This document shows, in pieces, positions 8,935 to 16,726 of a DNA stretch of 64,000 nt (its first letter is position 1; each line of letters opens with the position of its first letter). A program made the translations under genes and the position numbers. This DNA is from Pseudobutyrivibrio ruminis DSM 9787. GTDB taxonomy: Bacteria > Bacillota > Clostridia > Lachnospirales > Lachnospiraceae. The notes below the pieces were generated by a model. It did not search any database, was not told the DNA's origin, and saw nothing but the letters and a program-made list of their open reading frames with translations. Where the stretch lies: assembly GCF_900218035.1 (NCBI RefSeq), contig NZ_OBMR01000003.1, positions 248,001 through 312,000 of the forward strand. Direction: 5' to 3'.

Positions 8935-9496
8935 TTTATCGGACGAAGAGTTAATCATAAAATATCGGGATGGCGATCAAGCCATCCTGAATTTTATATG
9001 TGAAAAGTATAAGCCTCTCGTTTTAAAGAATTCCAAAAAGTACTTTTTGGTTGGCGGAGAAAACGAGGATCTTATTCAAGAGGGAATGATAGGGCTTTTC
9101 AGCGCTATTGGCGACTATGATATTTCCTCGGATGTTACATTCTTCCATTTTGCGCAGATGTGTATTGATCGCCAGATGATTAAGGCTATCGAGGCCAGCA
9201 ATCGTAAAAAGCATTCGCCATTAAACGCCTATGTTTCACTTTATGATGAGGATGGCTCGGAGAGAGAAGAGCCTGCATTTACTACCGATGATCCTGCCGA
9301 GATTGTTATCGAAGCAGAGGAAAATCTTGACCTTATAGACAGACTGAAAAAAGCCTTGTCTCCTATGGAAAAGCAAGTCTTTGAGTTATATATGCAGGAT
9401 TATGACTATAGAGAAATAGCTGCAAAATTGGGAAAAACGGAGAAGTCCGTAGACAACACCTTGACCCGTATAAAGGCCAAGGCGCGTGGAATTTAA
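8906..9496 (+). CDS. sigH: RNA polymerase sigma factor, SigH (Spo0H) type
   Basis: A 196-residue sigma-70 family factor. Region 2 includes YKPLVLKNSKKYFLVGGENEDLIQEG-like sequence (core binding and -10 recognition), and region 4 has the helix-turn-helix DYDYREIAAKLGKTEKSVDNTLTRI. The sequence and the position after rlmB match sigma-H, which drives early stationary-phase and sporulation genes in Bacillus and Clostridium. In Bacillus the yacP/rae1 gene lies between rlmB and sigH; here it is absent and the genes overlap by 29 bases. Start ATG 8906 follows GGAG by ten bases. Whether this organism sporulates cannot be told from the window. Confidence 0.85.
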   Translation: MKSLDKEYSNLSDEELIIKYRDGDQAILNFICEKYKPLVLKNSKKYFLVGGENEDLIQEGMIGLFSAIGDYDISSDVTFFHFAQMCIDRQMIKAIEASNRKKHSPLNAYVSLYDEDGSEREEPAFTTDDPAEIVIEAEENLDLIDRLKKALSPMEKQVFELYMQDYDYREIAAKLGKTEKSVDNTLTRIKAKARGI

Positions 9497-10506
9497 TATA
9501 GAATACCTTTGGTGTAGATCTCGTATAGTTCGGGGTCTACATTTTCTTTTATGCTGTCATATACTGGTGTGGCTGCTTCACGAATCTGCTCACGAATATC
9601 ATCGGAAAGAGGAATGATTTCTGTACCACTTTCTTCGATAGTAGCGATTCTTGATGCAATACGGTCATCAGATTGCTGACGGGCATATTCTGTAGCGATT
9701 GTAGCAGCCTGACTAATTATTTCTTGCTGCTCAGGTGTCAGGGTGTTCATAAACTCATCACTGGCTACAAGGGAGATTAAATGAGGCAGGTGATTGGTTT
9801 CAACAACATAATCCTGCTGCTCATATAATCTGTTTGAAACAATAACTTCATATGGGTTTTCCTGAGCATCAATTGTGCCTTGCTGTAATCCAATGTATAC
9901 CTCGGAGAAAGTCATTGGAGTAGGAGAGGCTGAAAGGCATTTCCAAAAGGCTAAGTGATATGAGTTTTCCATTGTTCTGATTTTTTGTCCCTTGAAGTCT
10001 GAGAGGGAATATACAGGAGAGTTTGTAGTCATGACTCTGAAGCCCTGATCAGCGTATCCAAGTAATTGATAACCGCCTTCTACATAAACTTCTGATATTT
10101 TATCCATAAATTCAGGATTATCTACCTTTTCTCGGACATCATCGATTGTGCTGAAAAGACATGGCATATCGAATATAGCAACATCAGGAAGGAATGTTAC
10201 CTGAGGTGCTGTGTTTTGTACGATAAAAGGAATATCACCATCTTTGCAGGATTCCAGTAACTCTCTATCGCCACCTAAAACGCTGTTAGGATACACCTGG
10301 ATAACCATTTGGCCATCACTAAGCTCGTATACTTCTTCAGCGAATTTTTCAGCATATATCTGAGTGACTGTATCCTCTGGGCTGGATGTGCCAAGAGGCC
10401 AAGCGTAAGTCTGGGTTTCAGATACAGCTGTGGATTTTCCGCAAGATGTAAATGATAAAACAATCATTAATGATGTTGATAAAGCTAGTAGTTGTTTAAA
10501 TCTCAT
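9493..10506 (-). CDS. dctP: TRAP transporter substrate-binding protein (DctP family)
   Basis: A 337-residue extracytoplasmic solute receptor for a sodium-driven TRAP transporter. The signal peptide ends in a TSC lipobox, so it is a lipoprotein, as expected in a Gram-positive. Typical DctP features include SDGQMVIQVYPNSVLGGDREL and the binding-site region KGQKIRTMENSYHLAFWKCL. The usual conserved Arg of the ligand salt bridge is likely in KIRTMEN, and acidic substrates fit. Its position next to shikimate/quinate genes suggests a hydroaromatic acid, which is inference. It is the last gene of dctQ-dctM-dctP, and its stop codon overlaps the convergent sigH stop by 4 bases. Confidence 0.93.
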   Translation of the reverse strand: MRFKQLLALSTSLMIVLSFTSCGKSTAVSETQTYAWPLGTSSPEDTVTQIYAEKFAEEVYELSDGQMVIQVYPNSVLGGDRELLESCKDGDIPFIVQNTAPQVTFLPDVAIFDMPCLFSTIDDVREKVDNPEFMDKISEVYVEGGYQLLGYADQGFRVMTTNSPVYSLSDFKGQKIRTMENSYHLAFWKCLSASPTPMTFSEVYIGLQQGTIDAQENPYEVIVSNRLYEQQDYVVETNHLPHLISLVASDEFMNTLTPEQQEIISQAATIATEYARQQSDDRIASRIATIEESGTEIIPLSDDIREQIREAATPVYDSIKENVDPELYEIYTKGILY

Positions 10507-10526
10507 ATTGTTTCTCCTGATACGGT

Positions 10527-11816
10527 TTATAAAAGAACTAAGCTGATGGCTGGAATGAATGTGATAAGTAACAAAGCAACTAAGAACATTAAAATCATAG
10601 GCATTGCCTTCTTAGCAATATCCATAACAGGCACATCTGTAAGTGAACTTGCAACGAAAAGATTTACACCAATTGGAGGTGTTACAAATCCAATTGCAAG
10701 GTTAACAACCATCATAATACCGAAGTGAACGCCATCCATGCCTACAGCCTGAACTATAGGAAGCAGGATAGGAGATAAAATAAGGATGGCAGGAGTTGTA
10801 TCCATAACCATTCCTACAATGAGAAGGAATAGGTTGATTACAAGTAAAAGGATAATCTTGTTTGTAAAATTATCCAGAATATATCCGCTTACAAGCTGTG
10901 GTACCTGCATTAATGTAAGCACTCGTGAGAATGCAGTTGATGCAGCAAGAATGAAAAGGATTGGTGCGTAAGTTTTCATTGCTTCCACAAAAATATTCCA
11001 TATATCGGAAATGCGAATTGTCTTGTAAACAAATAAGCTGACTACCAATGCATAAAATACTGAGATAACGGCAGCTTCTGTAGGTGATGCTATGCCGGCA
11101 TAAATACATCCAAGTACGATGATTGGACTAAGTATTGCAAAGAAGCTGTCTTTGAAGATTTTTCCAAATCCCTTTGCATGAAGTGCGTCGATTTCAGCGT
11201 TAATCTTTTCTTTATCTTCACCACAGCATTTGCAGTGAATGTAAGCGTAAAGCATTAAAAGTGCACTTATAAGGATTCCAGGAATGATACCTGCAATAAA
11301 CAGGTTGCCTACTGATTCGCCTGAAGCCATTGCATACATAATAAAAGGAATACTAGGTGGAATGATAACACCAAGTCCACCGGCAACAGCGACAATTGCT
11401 GTAGAAAACTTTTTATCATATCCCATATTAAGTAGGAGAGGGATAGTCATGGAGCCAACGGCAGCAACTGTAGCAGGTGCAGAACCGGAAATAGCACCAT
11501 AGAAAAGACATGTGATGATTACAGCACATGGAACGCCTGCAGTTTTCTTACCAATAAAATACGAGAACACGTCAAATAACTTTTTGGAAATCTGACCATG
11601 AGCCATAATGATTCCTGATAAAACAAACATTGGAACTGCAAGAAGAGGGAAGCTGTCGATACCGCCCACCATGGAACGGATTACATAGCTTGCACTTGCA
11701 GTAAATGAAGGATCAAATGCTCCTGGAAGAACAGCAACTATACCAAGTGAGATTGATACAGGAATGGCTATAATTAAGCAAATTACAAAAAGAATAAGTA
11801 CAGTGATTGCGCTCAT
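10527..11816 (-). CDS. dctM: TRAP transporter large permease DctM
   Basis: A 429-residue, multi-helix large subunit of the TRAP transporter (DctM/SiaM type), forming the transport path for substrate and Na+. Conserved segments include SFPLLAVPMFVLSGIIMA, PCAVIITCLFYGAISGSAPATVAAVGSMTIP, GGLGVIIPPSIPFIMYA and the symmetric late repeat NLAIGFVTPPIGVNLFVAS. The gene lies 2 bases after dctQ and 20 bases before dctP, so the three form one transcript. Separate rather than fused Q and M subunits. Confidence 0.95.
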   Translation of the reverse strand: MSAITVLILFVICLIIAIPVSISLGIVAVLPGAFDPSFTASASYVIRSMVGGIDSFPLLAVPMFVLSGIIMAHGQISKKLFDVFSYFIGKKTAGVPCAVIITCLFYGAISGSAPATVAAVGSMTIPLLLNMGYDKKFSTAIVAVAGGLGVIIPPSIPFIMYAMASGESVGNLFIAGIIPGILISALLMLYAYIHCKCCGEDKEKINAEIDALHAKGFGKIFKDSFFAILSPIIVLGCIYAGIASPTEAAVISVFYALVVSLFVYKTIRISDIWNIFVEAMKTYAPILFILAASTAFSRVLTLMQVPQLVSGYILDNFTNKIILLLVINLFLLIVGMVMDTTPAILILSPILLPIVQAVGMDGVHFGIMMVVNLAIGFVTPPIGVNLFVASSLTDVPVMDIAKKAMPMILMFLVALLLITFIPAISLVLL

Positions 11817-11818
11817 GC

Positions 11819-12457
11819 TTAATTTCCTCCTTCCTTGTTGCTGGTATTGTCATGTTCGAGTATTTCTTTATTAAAGTTTTCCTGTGAAAGGAGATTACTC
11901 ATAGAATTCTTGAGATTTGCACGTCTTTCAAGCTCTGCCAAGTGAGATGGCCAATCCTTGAGCTCTTCCTGATGGATGACATTATGCCACTCTAAAAACC
12001 ATCTTTCCAAGATTCGGATAGCACATAGTGTGAAGCACACAAGTGGAGCTGACTGTACGTAATACATAGGAATTCCGCAGGCAGGAGAAACCTGACCGCT
12101 TTCTATAGTTGCCATAAGGTATCTGTAGGCAAAAGGTATTAAATATACAAAGAAAACAAATTCTACTGTAAGATTTAATACTTTAACGGATGCCTTTTTT
12201 CTTGGCTTGAGATTTCGGATGAACTGGTCGATTTTAATTGAAATACATTTTTTGGTGCATAAGCTTACACTGAAAAATGCTGACCAGATAAATAGATATC
12301 TAGTGATTTCTTCTGACCAAGAGAGAGAAGCGCCTAGAATGTAGCGGCAGAAAATCTGAATGCCCATAATGACACTCATTGCAATAAGAAGAACGACCAT
12401 GATGAATTCTTCAAGGTATTCATCTACAAAGAAAAAAATACGTTTGATTCCAGTCAT
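11819..12457 (-). CDS. dctQ: TRAP transporter small permease DctQ
   Basis: A 212-residue small membrane subunit with about four helices. The motif SWSEEITRYLFIWSAFFSVSL is the DctQ signature. The C-terminal tail after about residue 155 is longer than in most DctQ proteins, charged and probably cytosolic. It is the first gene of dctQMP. The upstream gap to aroD (12458-12616) holds the aroD terminator and AT-rich sequence that should contain the dct promoter, but no clear boxes were assigned. Confidence 0.9.
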   Translation of the reverse strand: MTGIKRIFFFVDEYLEEFIMVVLLIAMSVIMGIQIFCRYILGASLSWSEEITRYLFIWSAFFSVSLCTKKCISIKIDQFIRNLKPRKKASVKVLNLTVEFVFFVYLIPFAYRYLMATIESGQVSPACGIPMYYVQSAPLVCFTLCAIRILERWFLEWHNVIHQEELKDWPSHLAELERRANLKNSMSNLLSQENFNKEILEHDNTSNKEGGN

Positions 12458-12562
12458 ATAATGGTACCCCTTTGGCTAGTTTGTATGATATAAGTATAAA
12501 CATTATGAAATACTTTAGCAAAGTAAAGTTAAAATAATTCAGAATATTTACACTAAATTCTT

Positions 12563-12602
12563 AAAATTAAAGGGCAATTTGTGCTAAGCACAAACCGCCC
12601 TT
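12563..12602 (-). terminator. Terminator after aroD
   Basis: Stem of 15 bases, GCACAAACCGCCCTT (12588-12602) with AAGGGCAATTTGTGC (12570-12584), loop of three; on the minus strand it is followed by TTTAATTTT. Confidence 0.88.
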
Positions 12603-12616
12603 ATAAGACTTAATAA

Positions 12617-13378
12617 TTACATTGAACCATGTATAAGATTAAGTATTGTAGAAAGGTCTGATGCGTTCATCTGGCCTGGTGCAGAAGCCTTTCCAACAGC
12701 ACCGAATGTGAGAGCAGAGCCGAATGCTTCGCCGCAAAGACGGCTAACAAGTCCTGTGCCTGCCATAGACATTGTGATGATTGGACAATCTGCATAATTG
12801 CTTGCCATTTCTTCTGTTGCAGCAAGGAGTGTAACTACATCCTTTTTGCAAGTAGGCATAACAGCAATCTTTGGGATATCTGCGCCAAGTTCCTGCATTT
12901 TACGAAGACGAGAAACGATATCGTCCTTGTCAGGAGTCTTGTCGAAGTCATGATTAGAAGCTACAACCTTTACTCCGTTTGCATGAGCACTAGCAACAAT
13001 ATCCTTAACAATATCATCACCTGTGAAAACTTCTACATCAACTAAATCTACCATACCAGTTGCAGCTGCATTCTTATTAAGTGTAGCGTAAGCATCTTTC
13101 TCGATAGATTTTTCTCCACCTTCGTTGCTTGTTCTGAAAGTGAAGAGGAGAGGTGTGTCACCAAGAGCAGCTCTTAAATCCTTAAGAACGTCCTCAACCT
13201 TTGAAAAATCAAATACATCATCAAACCAGTCAACACGCCATTCAACTACATCATGTGCAACGCCGTTGAATGAAGCAGCTGCTGCGAGGATGTCTTCTTT
13301 TGTTTTTCCAACGATGGGAACGCAAATCTTTGGTACACCTTCGCCAATAACAACATTTCTAACTTTTACTGTATTCAT
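12617..13378 (-). CDS. aroD: 3-dehydroquinate dehydratase, type I
   Basis: A type I (Schiff-base) dehydroquinase of 253 residues that interconverts 3-dehydroquinate and 3-dehydroshikimate. EWRVDWFDDV and FTFRTSNEGG mark the start of the barrel, SNHDFDKTP has the catalytic His, and KIAVMPTCKKDVVTLL the Schiff-base Lys. SMAGTGLVSRLCGEAFGSALTFG is the late signature. It is the third gene after the YdiB-like dehydrogenase and an MFS carrier, the same gene company as E. coli ydiN-ydiB-aroD. It may serve biosynthesis, quinate/shikimate use, or both. Confidence 0.96.
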   Translation of the reverse strand: MNTVKVRNVVIGEGVPKICVPIVGKTKEDILAAAASFNGVAHDVVEWRVDWFDDVFDFSKVEDVLKDLRAALGDTPLLFTFRTSNEGGEKSIEKDAYATLNKNAAATGMVDLVDVEVFTGDDIVKDIVASAHANGVKVVASNHDFDKTPDKDDIVSRLRKMQELGADIPKIAVMPTCKKDVVTLLAATEEMASNYADCPIITMSMAGTGLVSRLCGEAFGSALTFGAVGKASAPGQMNASDLSTILNLIHGSM

Positions 13379-13394
13379 ATTATTTTCCTCTGTT

Positions 13395-14600
13395 TTATGA
13401 ATTTGCCTCTACCATCTTAGTGTATCTAAGATTTACAAATAATCCAAGTAATACGCCAACAGCTGTAAGTACAATGTTCATAACCATAACGCCTGATGGT
13501 GTCATCTGTGAAGCAGCTGTAAGGATAGTGTAGTTGCAAAGTGATGAAGCAATCATTACAAGTGCTGTAACTGTACCCTTAATCTTAGGGAAGAGCATGT
13601 TACATACTGATGTAGCAATCTGAAGAAGTCCGCCGGCACCAGCCCAACCGATAACGAATGCTGCAACCTTACATAATCCAACTGAAGGAGCTGAAAGAAC
13701 TAAAATCAATGTTACAAGGCAGATAACTGGGTATGCAACGATGAAACGAACGTCCTTAATCTTACGTGTAAGAAGAGCAGTAACGATAAGAGCAAGGATT
13801 GTACCCATTGAGTAGTATGTCTGCATGATTGAAGGATCTTCCCAACCAACATTTGTCTTAGCAAAGTTCTGTGCACAGTTAAGCCATAACTGGAATGTAC
13901 CTGTACATGTGAAACCGATAAGAATCATAGCAACTGACTCGATAGAGAAGTGAGTGTGCTTTAAGCTATCGATAAGACCTTCCTTCTTTTCAGCTGCAGC
14001 TGCATCTGAATCTGGAAGTGGAAGGATAAGGATAAGTACAAGTAATACGATGTAAGCAACGCCGCAAACATAGAAGAGTCTGTTGTAAGAAACAAGACCT
14101 GCTGCGTTTGTTGCAACTGTCATTCCAAGGAAGAATGGAAGTAACATCTGTGAAATAGCGATAAAGAACTTAATTCCCATTGTAGCTACACCAGGAGCAT
14201 CGCTGATAATCTCAGCAACAGCTGGGTAAATACCAGTATCAAGGAATGAGTTTGCAATACCACCAACGATAGCACATACGTAAGCAATCTGATAACCACC
14301 GTTAACGCCAGCATTGAATGCCATAGCAAGACCGATGAGGTAGATAGCATATGAAGCTCCACCGATCATAACTGAAATACGACGACCTAACTTATCAGAA
14401 AGAGGTCCAGCGAATGGAAGAGCAATAAGTCTACCAAGACCAAGTGCTGCTGAAATAGCAGTGATTGACATTACCTCTACGCCCCAACTTGTTGCAAGAG
14501 CTTCCTTAATTACTGATTGTCCTAAGATTGAGCAACCAACTCCGTGAATAAAGTAATTCAAATAAAGAATTAAAGCTGCTGGAAAATATTTCTTGTTCAT
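13395..14600 (-). CDS. MFS transporter, probable shikimate/quinate carrier
   Basis: A major facilitator protein of about 401 residues with twelve predicted helices. The loop 2-3 motif FAGPLSDKLGRRISVMIGG is the MFS signature, and a central charged loop (SDAAAAEKKEGLIDSLKHTH) divides the halves. It lies between aroE/ydiB and aroD, the place of ydiN in E. coli, so a hydroaromatic acid substrate is likely but inferred. The start at 14600 has AGGAGAAAAAT upstream; an ATG further upstream (14636) would overlap aroE and lacks a site. Confidence 0.88.
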   Translation of the reverse strand: MNKKYFPAALILYLNYFIHGVGCSILGQSVIKEALATSWGVEVMSITAISAALGLGRLIALPFAGPLSDKLGRRISVMIGGASYAIYLIGLAMAFNAGVNGGYQIAYVCAIVGGIANSFLDTGIYPAVAEIISDAPGVATMGIKFFIAISQMLLPFFLGMTVATNAAGLVSYNRLFYVCGVAYIVLLVLILILPLPDSDAAAAEKKEGLIDSLKHTHFSIESVAMILIGFTCTGTFQLWLNCAQNFAKTNVGWEDPSIMQTYYSMGTILALIVTALLTRKIKDVRFIVAYPVICLVTLILVLSAPSVGLCKVAAFVIGWAGAGGLLQIATSVCNMLFPKIKGTVTALVMIASSLCNYTILTAASQMTPSGVMVMNIVLTAVGVLLGLFVNLRYTKMVEANS

Positions 14601-14616
14601 ATTTTTCTCCTTAAAT

Positions 14617-15492
14617 TTACTCGTACTTAATTCCAAGTACTTCTTTCATGTGTTCGATTGGCATTTCTTTGCCTGTCCAAAGCTTGAATGCTGCAGCGCC
14701 CTGGAATAACATCATTCCAAAACCGTTCATTCTCTTACATCCAACTTCCTCAGCCATCTCAAGGAACTTTGTCTTAGCTGGTGCGTAAACTGTATCAGTT
14801 ACGATAAGGTCTGGACGAAGATATGAAGTATCTGGTAACCATGTCTGTCCTTCAAGTGGCTTCATACCCATACCTGTTGCGTTTGCAAGAAGGTAAGAAT
14901 CAGCGATTTCTCTTCTAAGAGCATCAAGGTCTGCTAAGTCATAAAGTGTAGCCTTGCAGTTTGTTCTCTCGTTGATTTTGTTAACTGTTTCCTGAGCGTT
15001 ATCCCAGAAAGCATCCTTTACGTTGAAGATAGACATTTCTTTAACGCCATCAAGTGCAGCCTGGATCTGGATAGCAGTACCAGCACCGCCGCAACCAACG
15101 ATTGTCATTTTCTTTCCGATAACATCGATATCGTAGTCCTTAAGTGACTGCATGTAACCGATACCGTCTGTGATGTGACCTGTAAGAACACCGTTCTCAT
15201 TTACGATTGTGTTTACAGCTCCGCAAAGCTCAGCAGCAGGAGATAACTTATCAAGATACTTACCTACTACAGTCTTGTTAGGCATAGAAACGTTTGAGCC
15301 TACAAGCTTAAGTGCTCTGATACCTTTTACAGCATCCTCGAGTGTGCTATTATCTACCTCAAATGCGAGATAAGCATAATCGAGACCAAGATATGCAAAT
15401 GCTTCATTGTGCATAGCTGGTGAGCTTGAGTGTCTGATTGGATAAGCCATAAGTCCGATAAGCTCTGTGTGTCCTGTAATTCTTTCTGCCAT
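14617..15492 (-). CDS. Shikimate/quinate dehydrogenase, YdiB-like
   Basis: A 291-residue SDH-family enzyme. ELIGLMAYPIRHSSSPAMHN is the substrate-binding Ser region, GSNVSMPNKTVVGKYLDKL carries the catalytic Lys, and GAVNTIVN precedes a nucleotide site with VGCGGAGTAIQIQ. These details (SMPNK, AFEVDN, KPLEGQ, FTLWTGK-like end) are much closer to E. coli YdiB than to AroE, and YdiB accepts quinate as well as shikimate and either NAD or NADP. It is the first gene of a leftward operon with the MFS carrier and aroD, divergent from a LysR gene. I infer a role in uptake and use of plant-derived quinate/shikimate. Confidence 0.92.
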   Translation of the reverse strand: MAERITGHTELIGLMAYPIRHSSSPAMHNEAFAYLGLDYAYLAFEVDNSTLEDAVKGIRALKLVGSNVSMPNKTVVGKYLDKLSPAAELCGAVNTIVNENGVLTGHITDGIGYMQSLKDYDIDVIGKKMTIVGCGGAGTAIQIQAALDGVKEMSIFNVKDAFWDNAQETVNKINERTNCKATLYDLADLDALRREIADSYLLANATGMGMKPLEGQTWLPDTSYLRPDLIVTDTVYAPAKTKFLEMAEEVGCKRMNGFGMMLFQGAAAFKLWTGKEMPIEHMKEVLGIKYE

Positions 15493-15558
15493 AATTTTAA
15501 TTCCTCCATAAATTCTTTAAGATTTTGCATGCCCTTTGTTAAAATCTTAACAGTCTTT

Positions 15559-15580
15559 ATACATATATTTTAATGTGTAT
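15559..15580. promoter_or_regulatory. Imperfect dyad in the aroE-lysR intergenic region
   Basis: ATACAT...GTGTAT arms within an AT-rich 22-base stretch, located between the divergent aroE/ydiB-like and lysR genes. A candidate LysR-type site, weaker than the dyad at 15630. Confidence 0.35.
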
Positions 15581-15629
15581 TACTGTATAATTCCAATACT
15601 TCTATTGCATATTATTAATAGCTTTTAGC

Positions 15630-15652
15630 TATCAATTGTGGTAAAATTGATA
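15630..15652. promoter_or_regulatory. Candidate LysR operator between aroE and lysR
   Basis: Perfect eight-base inverted repeat TATCAATT - 7 bases - AATTGATA. It lies 54 bases before the lysR start in the divergent gap, the classic site of a LysR recognition element. It does not contain the generic T-N11-A in symmetric register, so assignment rests on position and symmetry. Confidence 0.6.
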
Positions 15653-15705
15653 ATAAGTAATAAAAATACAACAATTATATTGTGCAAAACGGAGAGAGGA
15701 GAACT

Positions 15706-16590
15706 ATGACTCTAAATCAAATGATGTATTTTTATGAGGCCGCTAGATTACAGCATTTCAATCAGGCTGCAGAAAAGCTTCATATATCAGAACCATCCCT
15801 TAGCCGCTCAATAAATGCCCTTGAATCAGAGCTGGGAGTAGTCTTATTTGAAAGAACTGGACGAAACGTAGTTCTGACCAAAACAGGAGATATTTTTTAC
15901 GAGCACGTTGATAGAATTCTAAATGAAATCAACTTGGCTGATCGAAAAATGCATCAATTGACAGGTTCAGGAGGGCATATTGATTTAGCATATGTGGCTC
16001 CACTTGCTGGTTCGTTTATTCCGAATGTTTGTAGAGCTTTCCTATTAGAAGATAAAAATAGCGAAGTAACATTCAATTTCCATCAGGATATCACTTCTAA
16101 AAATATAGAAGGTTTAAAGTCGGGTAACTACGATATTATATTTGGTTCCTTTGTGAAGGATGAGCCAAATATAAAGTTTATTCCTATATTACAACAGGAA
16201 CTTGTAGTAATCATTCCTAAGGGACACCCATTAGCAGAAAACGATACAGTGGATGCATCAATCTTTGAAGAATATCCTGTTTTGGGGTACACACGCAAAT
16301 CAGGCTTAGGTCGTTTGACCAGGGACTTCTTTTTGCAGAATAAGGTTGAGCCTAACTTTATCTGTGAATCACCTGATGAAAATGGTATAGCAGCCCTTGT
16401 TGCAGCTAACTTTGGAATAGCCCTTGTTGCGGATGTAGATAGTATTCACAGAGATGACGTTATAATAAAGAAGCTTTCCACAGAATATAGTCTTTCACAC
16501 ACTGTTTATATGGCATATATGAAAGGAAGATATCAGATGCCTGCCGTAAAACGTATGATTGACTTCATATTGGTACATTCTATGCACTAA
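15706..16590 (+). CDS. LysR-family transcriptional regulator
   Basis: About 294 residues. The winged helix-turn-helix (MTLNQMMYFYEAARLQHFNQAAEKLHIS... SLSRSINALESELGVVLFER) is followed by a periplasmic-binding-protein-like effector domain. The gene is divergent from the YdiB-like/MFS/aroD operon and next to the flavin reductase gene, so it probably controls one or both, with shikimate or quinate as a plausible inducer. A comparable LysR regulator (QuiR) governs shikimate genes in Listeria. Start ATG 15706 follows GAGAGGAG; the ATG-less upstream extension from 15682 is discarded. Confidence 0.92.
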   Translation: MTLNQMMYFYEAARLQHFNQAAEKLHISEPSLSRSINALESELGVVLFERTGRNVVLTKTGDIFYEHVDRILNEINLADRKMHQLTGSGGHIDLAYVAPLAGSFIPNVCRAFLLEDKNSEVTFNFHQDITSKNIEGLKSGNYDIIFGSFVKDEPNIKFIPILQQELVVIIPKGHPLAENDTVDASIFEEYPVLGYTRKSGLGRLTRDFFLQNKVEPNFICESPDENGIAALVAANFGIALVADVDSIHRDDVIIKKLSTEYSLSHTVYMAYMKGRYQMPAVKRMIDFILVHSMH

Positions 16591-16623
16591 TTAATTACAA
16601 AAAATGAATTGGATTTTGATATT

Positions 16624-16672
16624 AAAGCGGGATTATACTTTTCTTATAAAAAAGGAAAGCATGCCCGCTTTT
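16624..16672 (+). terminator. Terminator after lysR
   Basis: Two-step hairpin: AAAGCGGG / CCCGCTTT outer, CTTTTCTT / AAGGAAAG inner, then TTTTC. The T-run is short. A TTGACA at 16677 behind it may start the reductase promoter, but no good -10 was found at the right distance. Confidence 0.65.
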
Positions 16673-16726
16673 CATCTTGACAGCTCTTATCACGTAAATT
16701 TTGTTTGTAAATAGGAGCATTCTATA

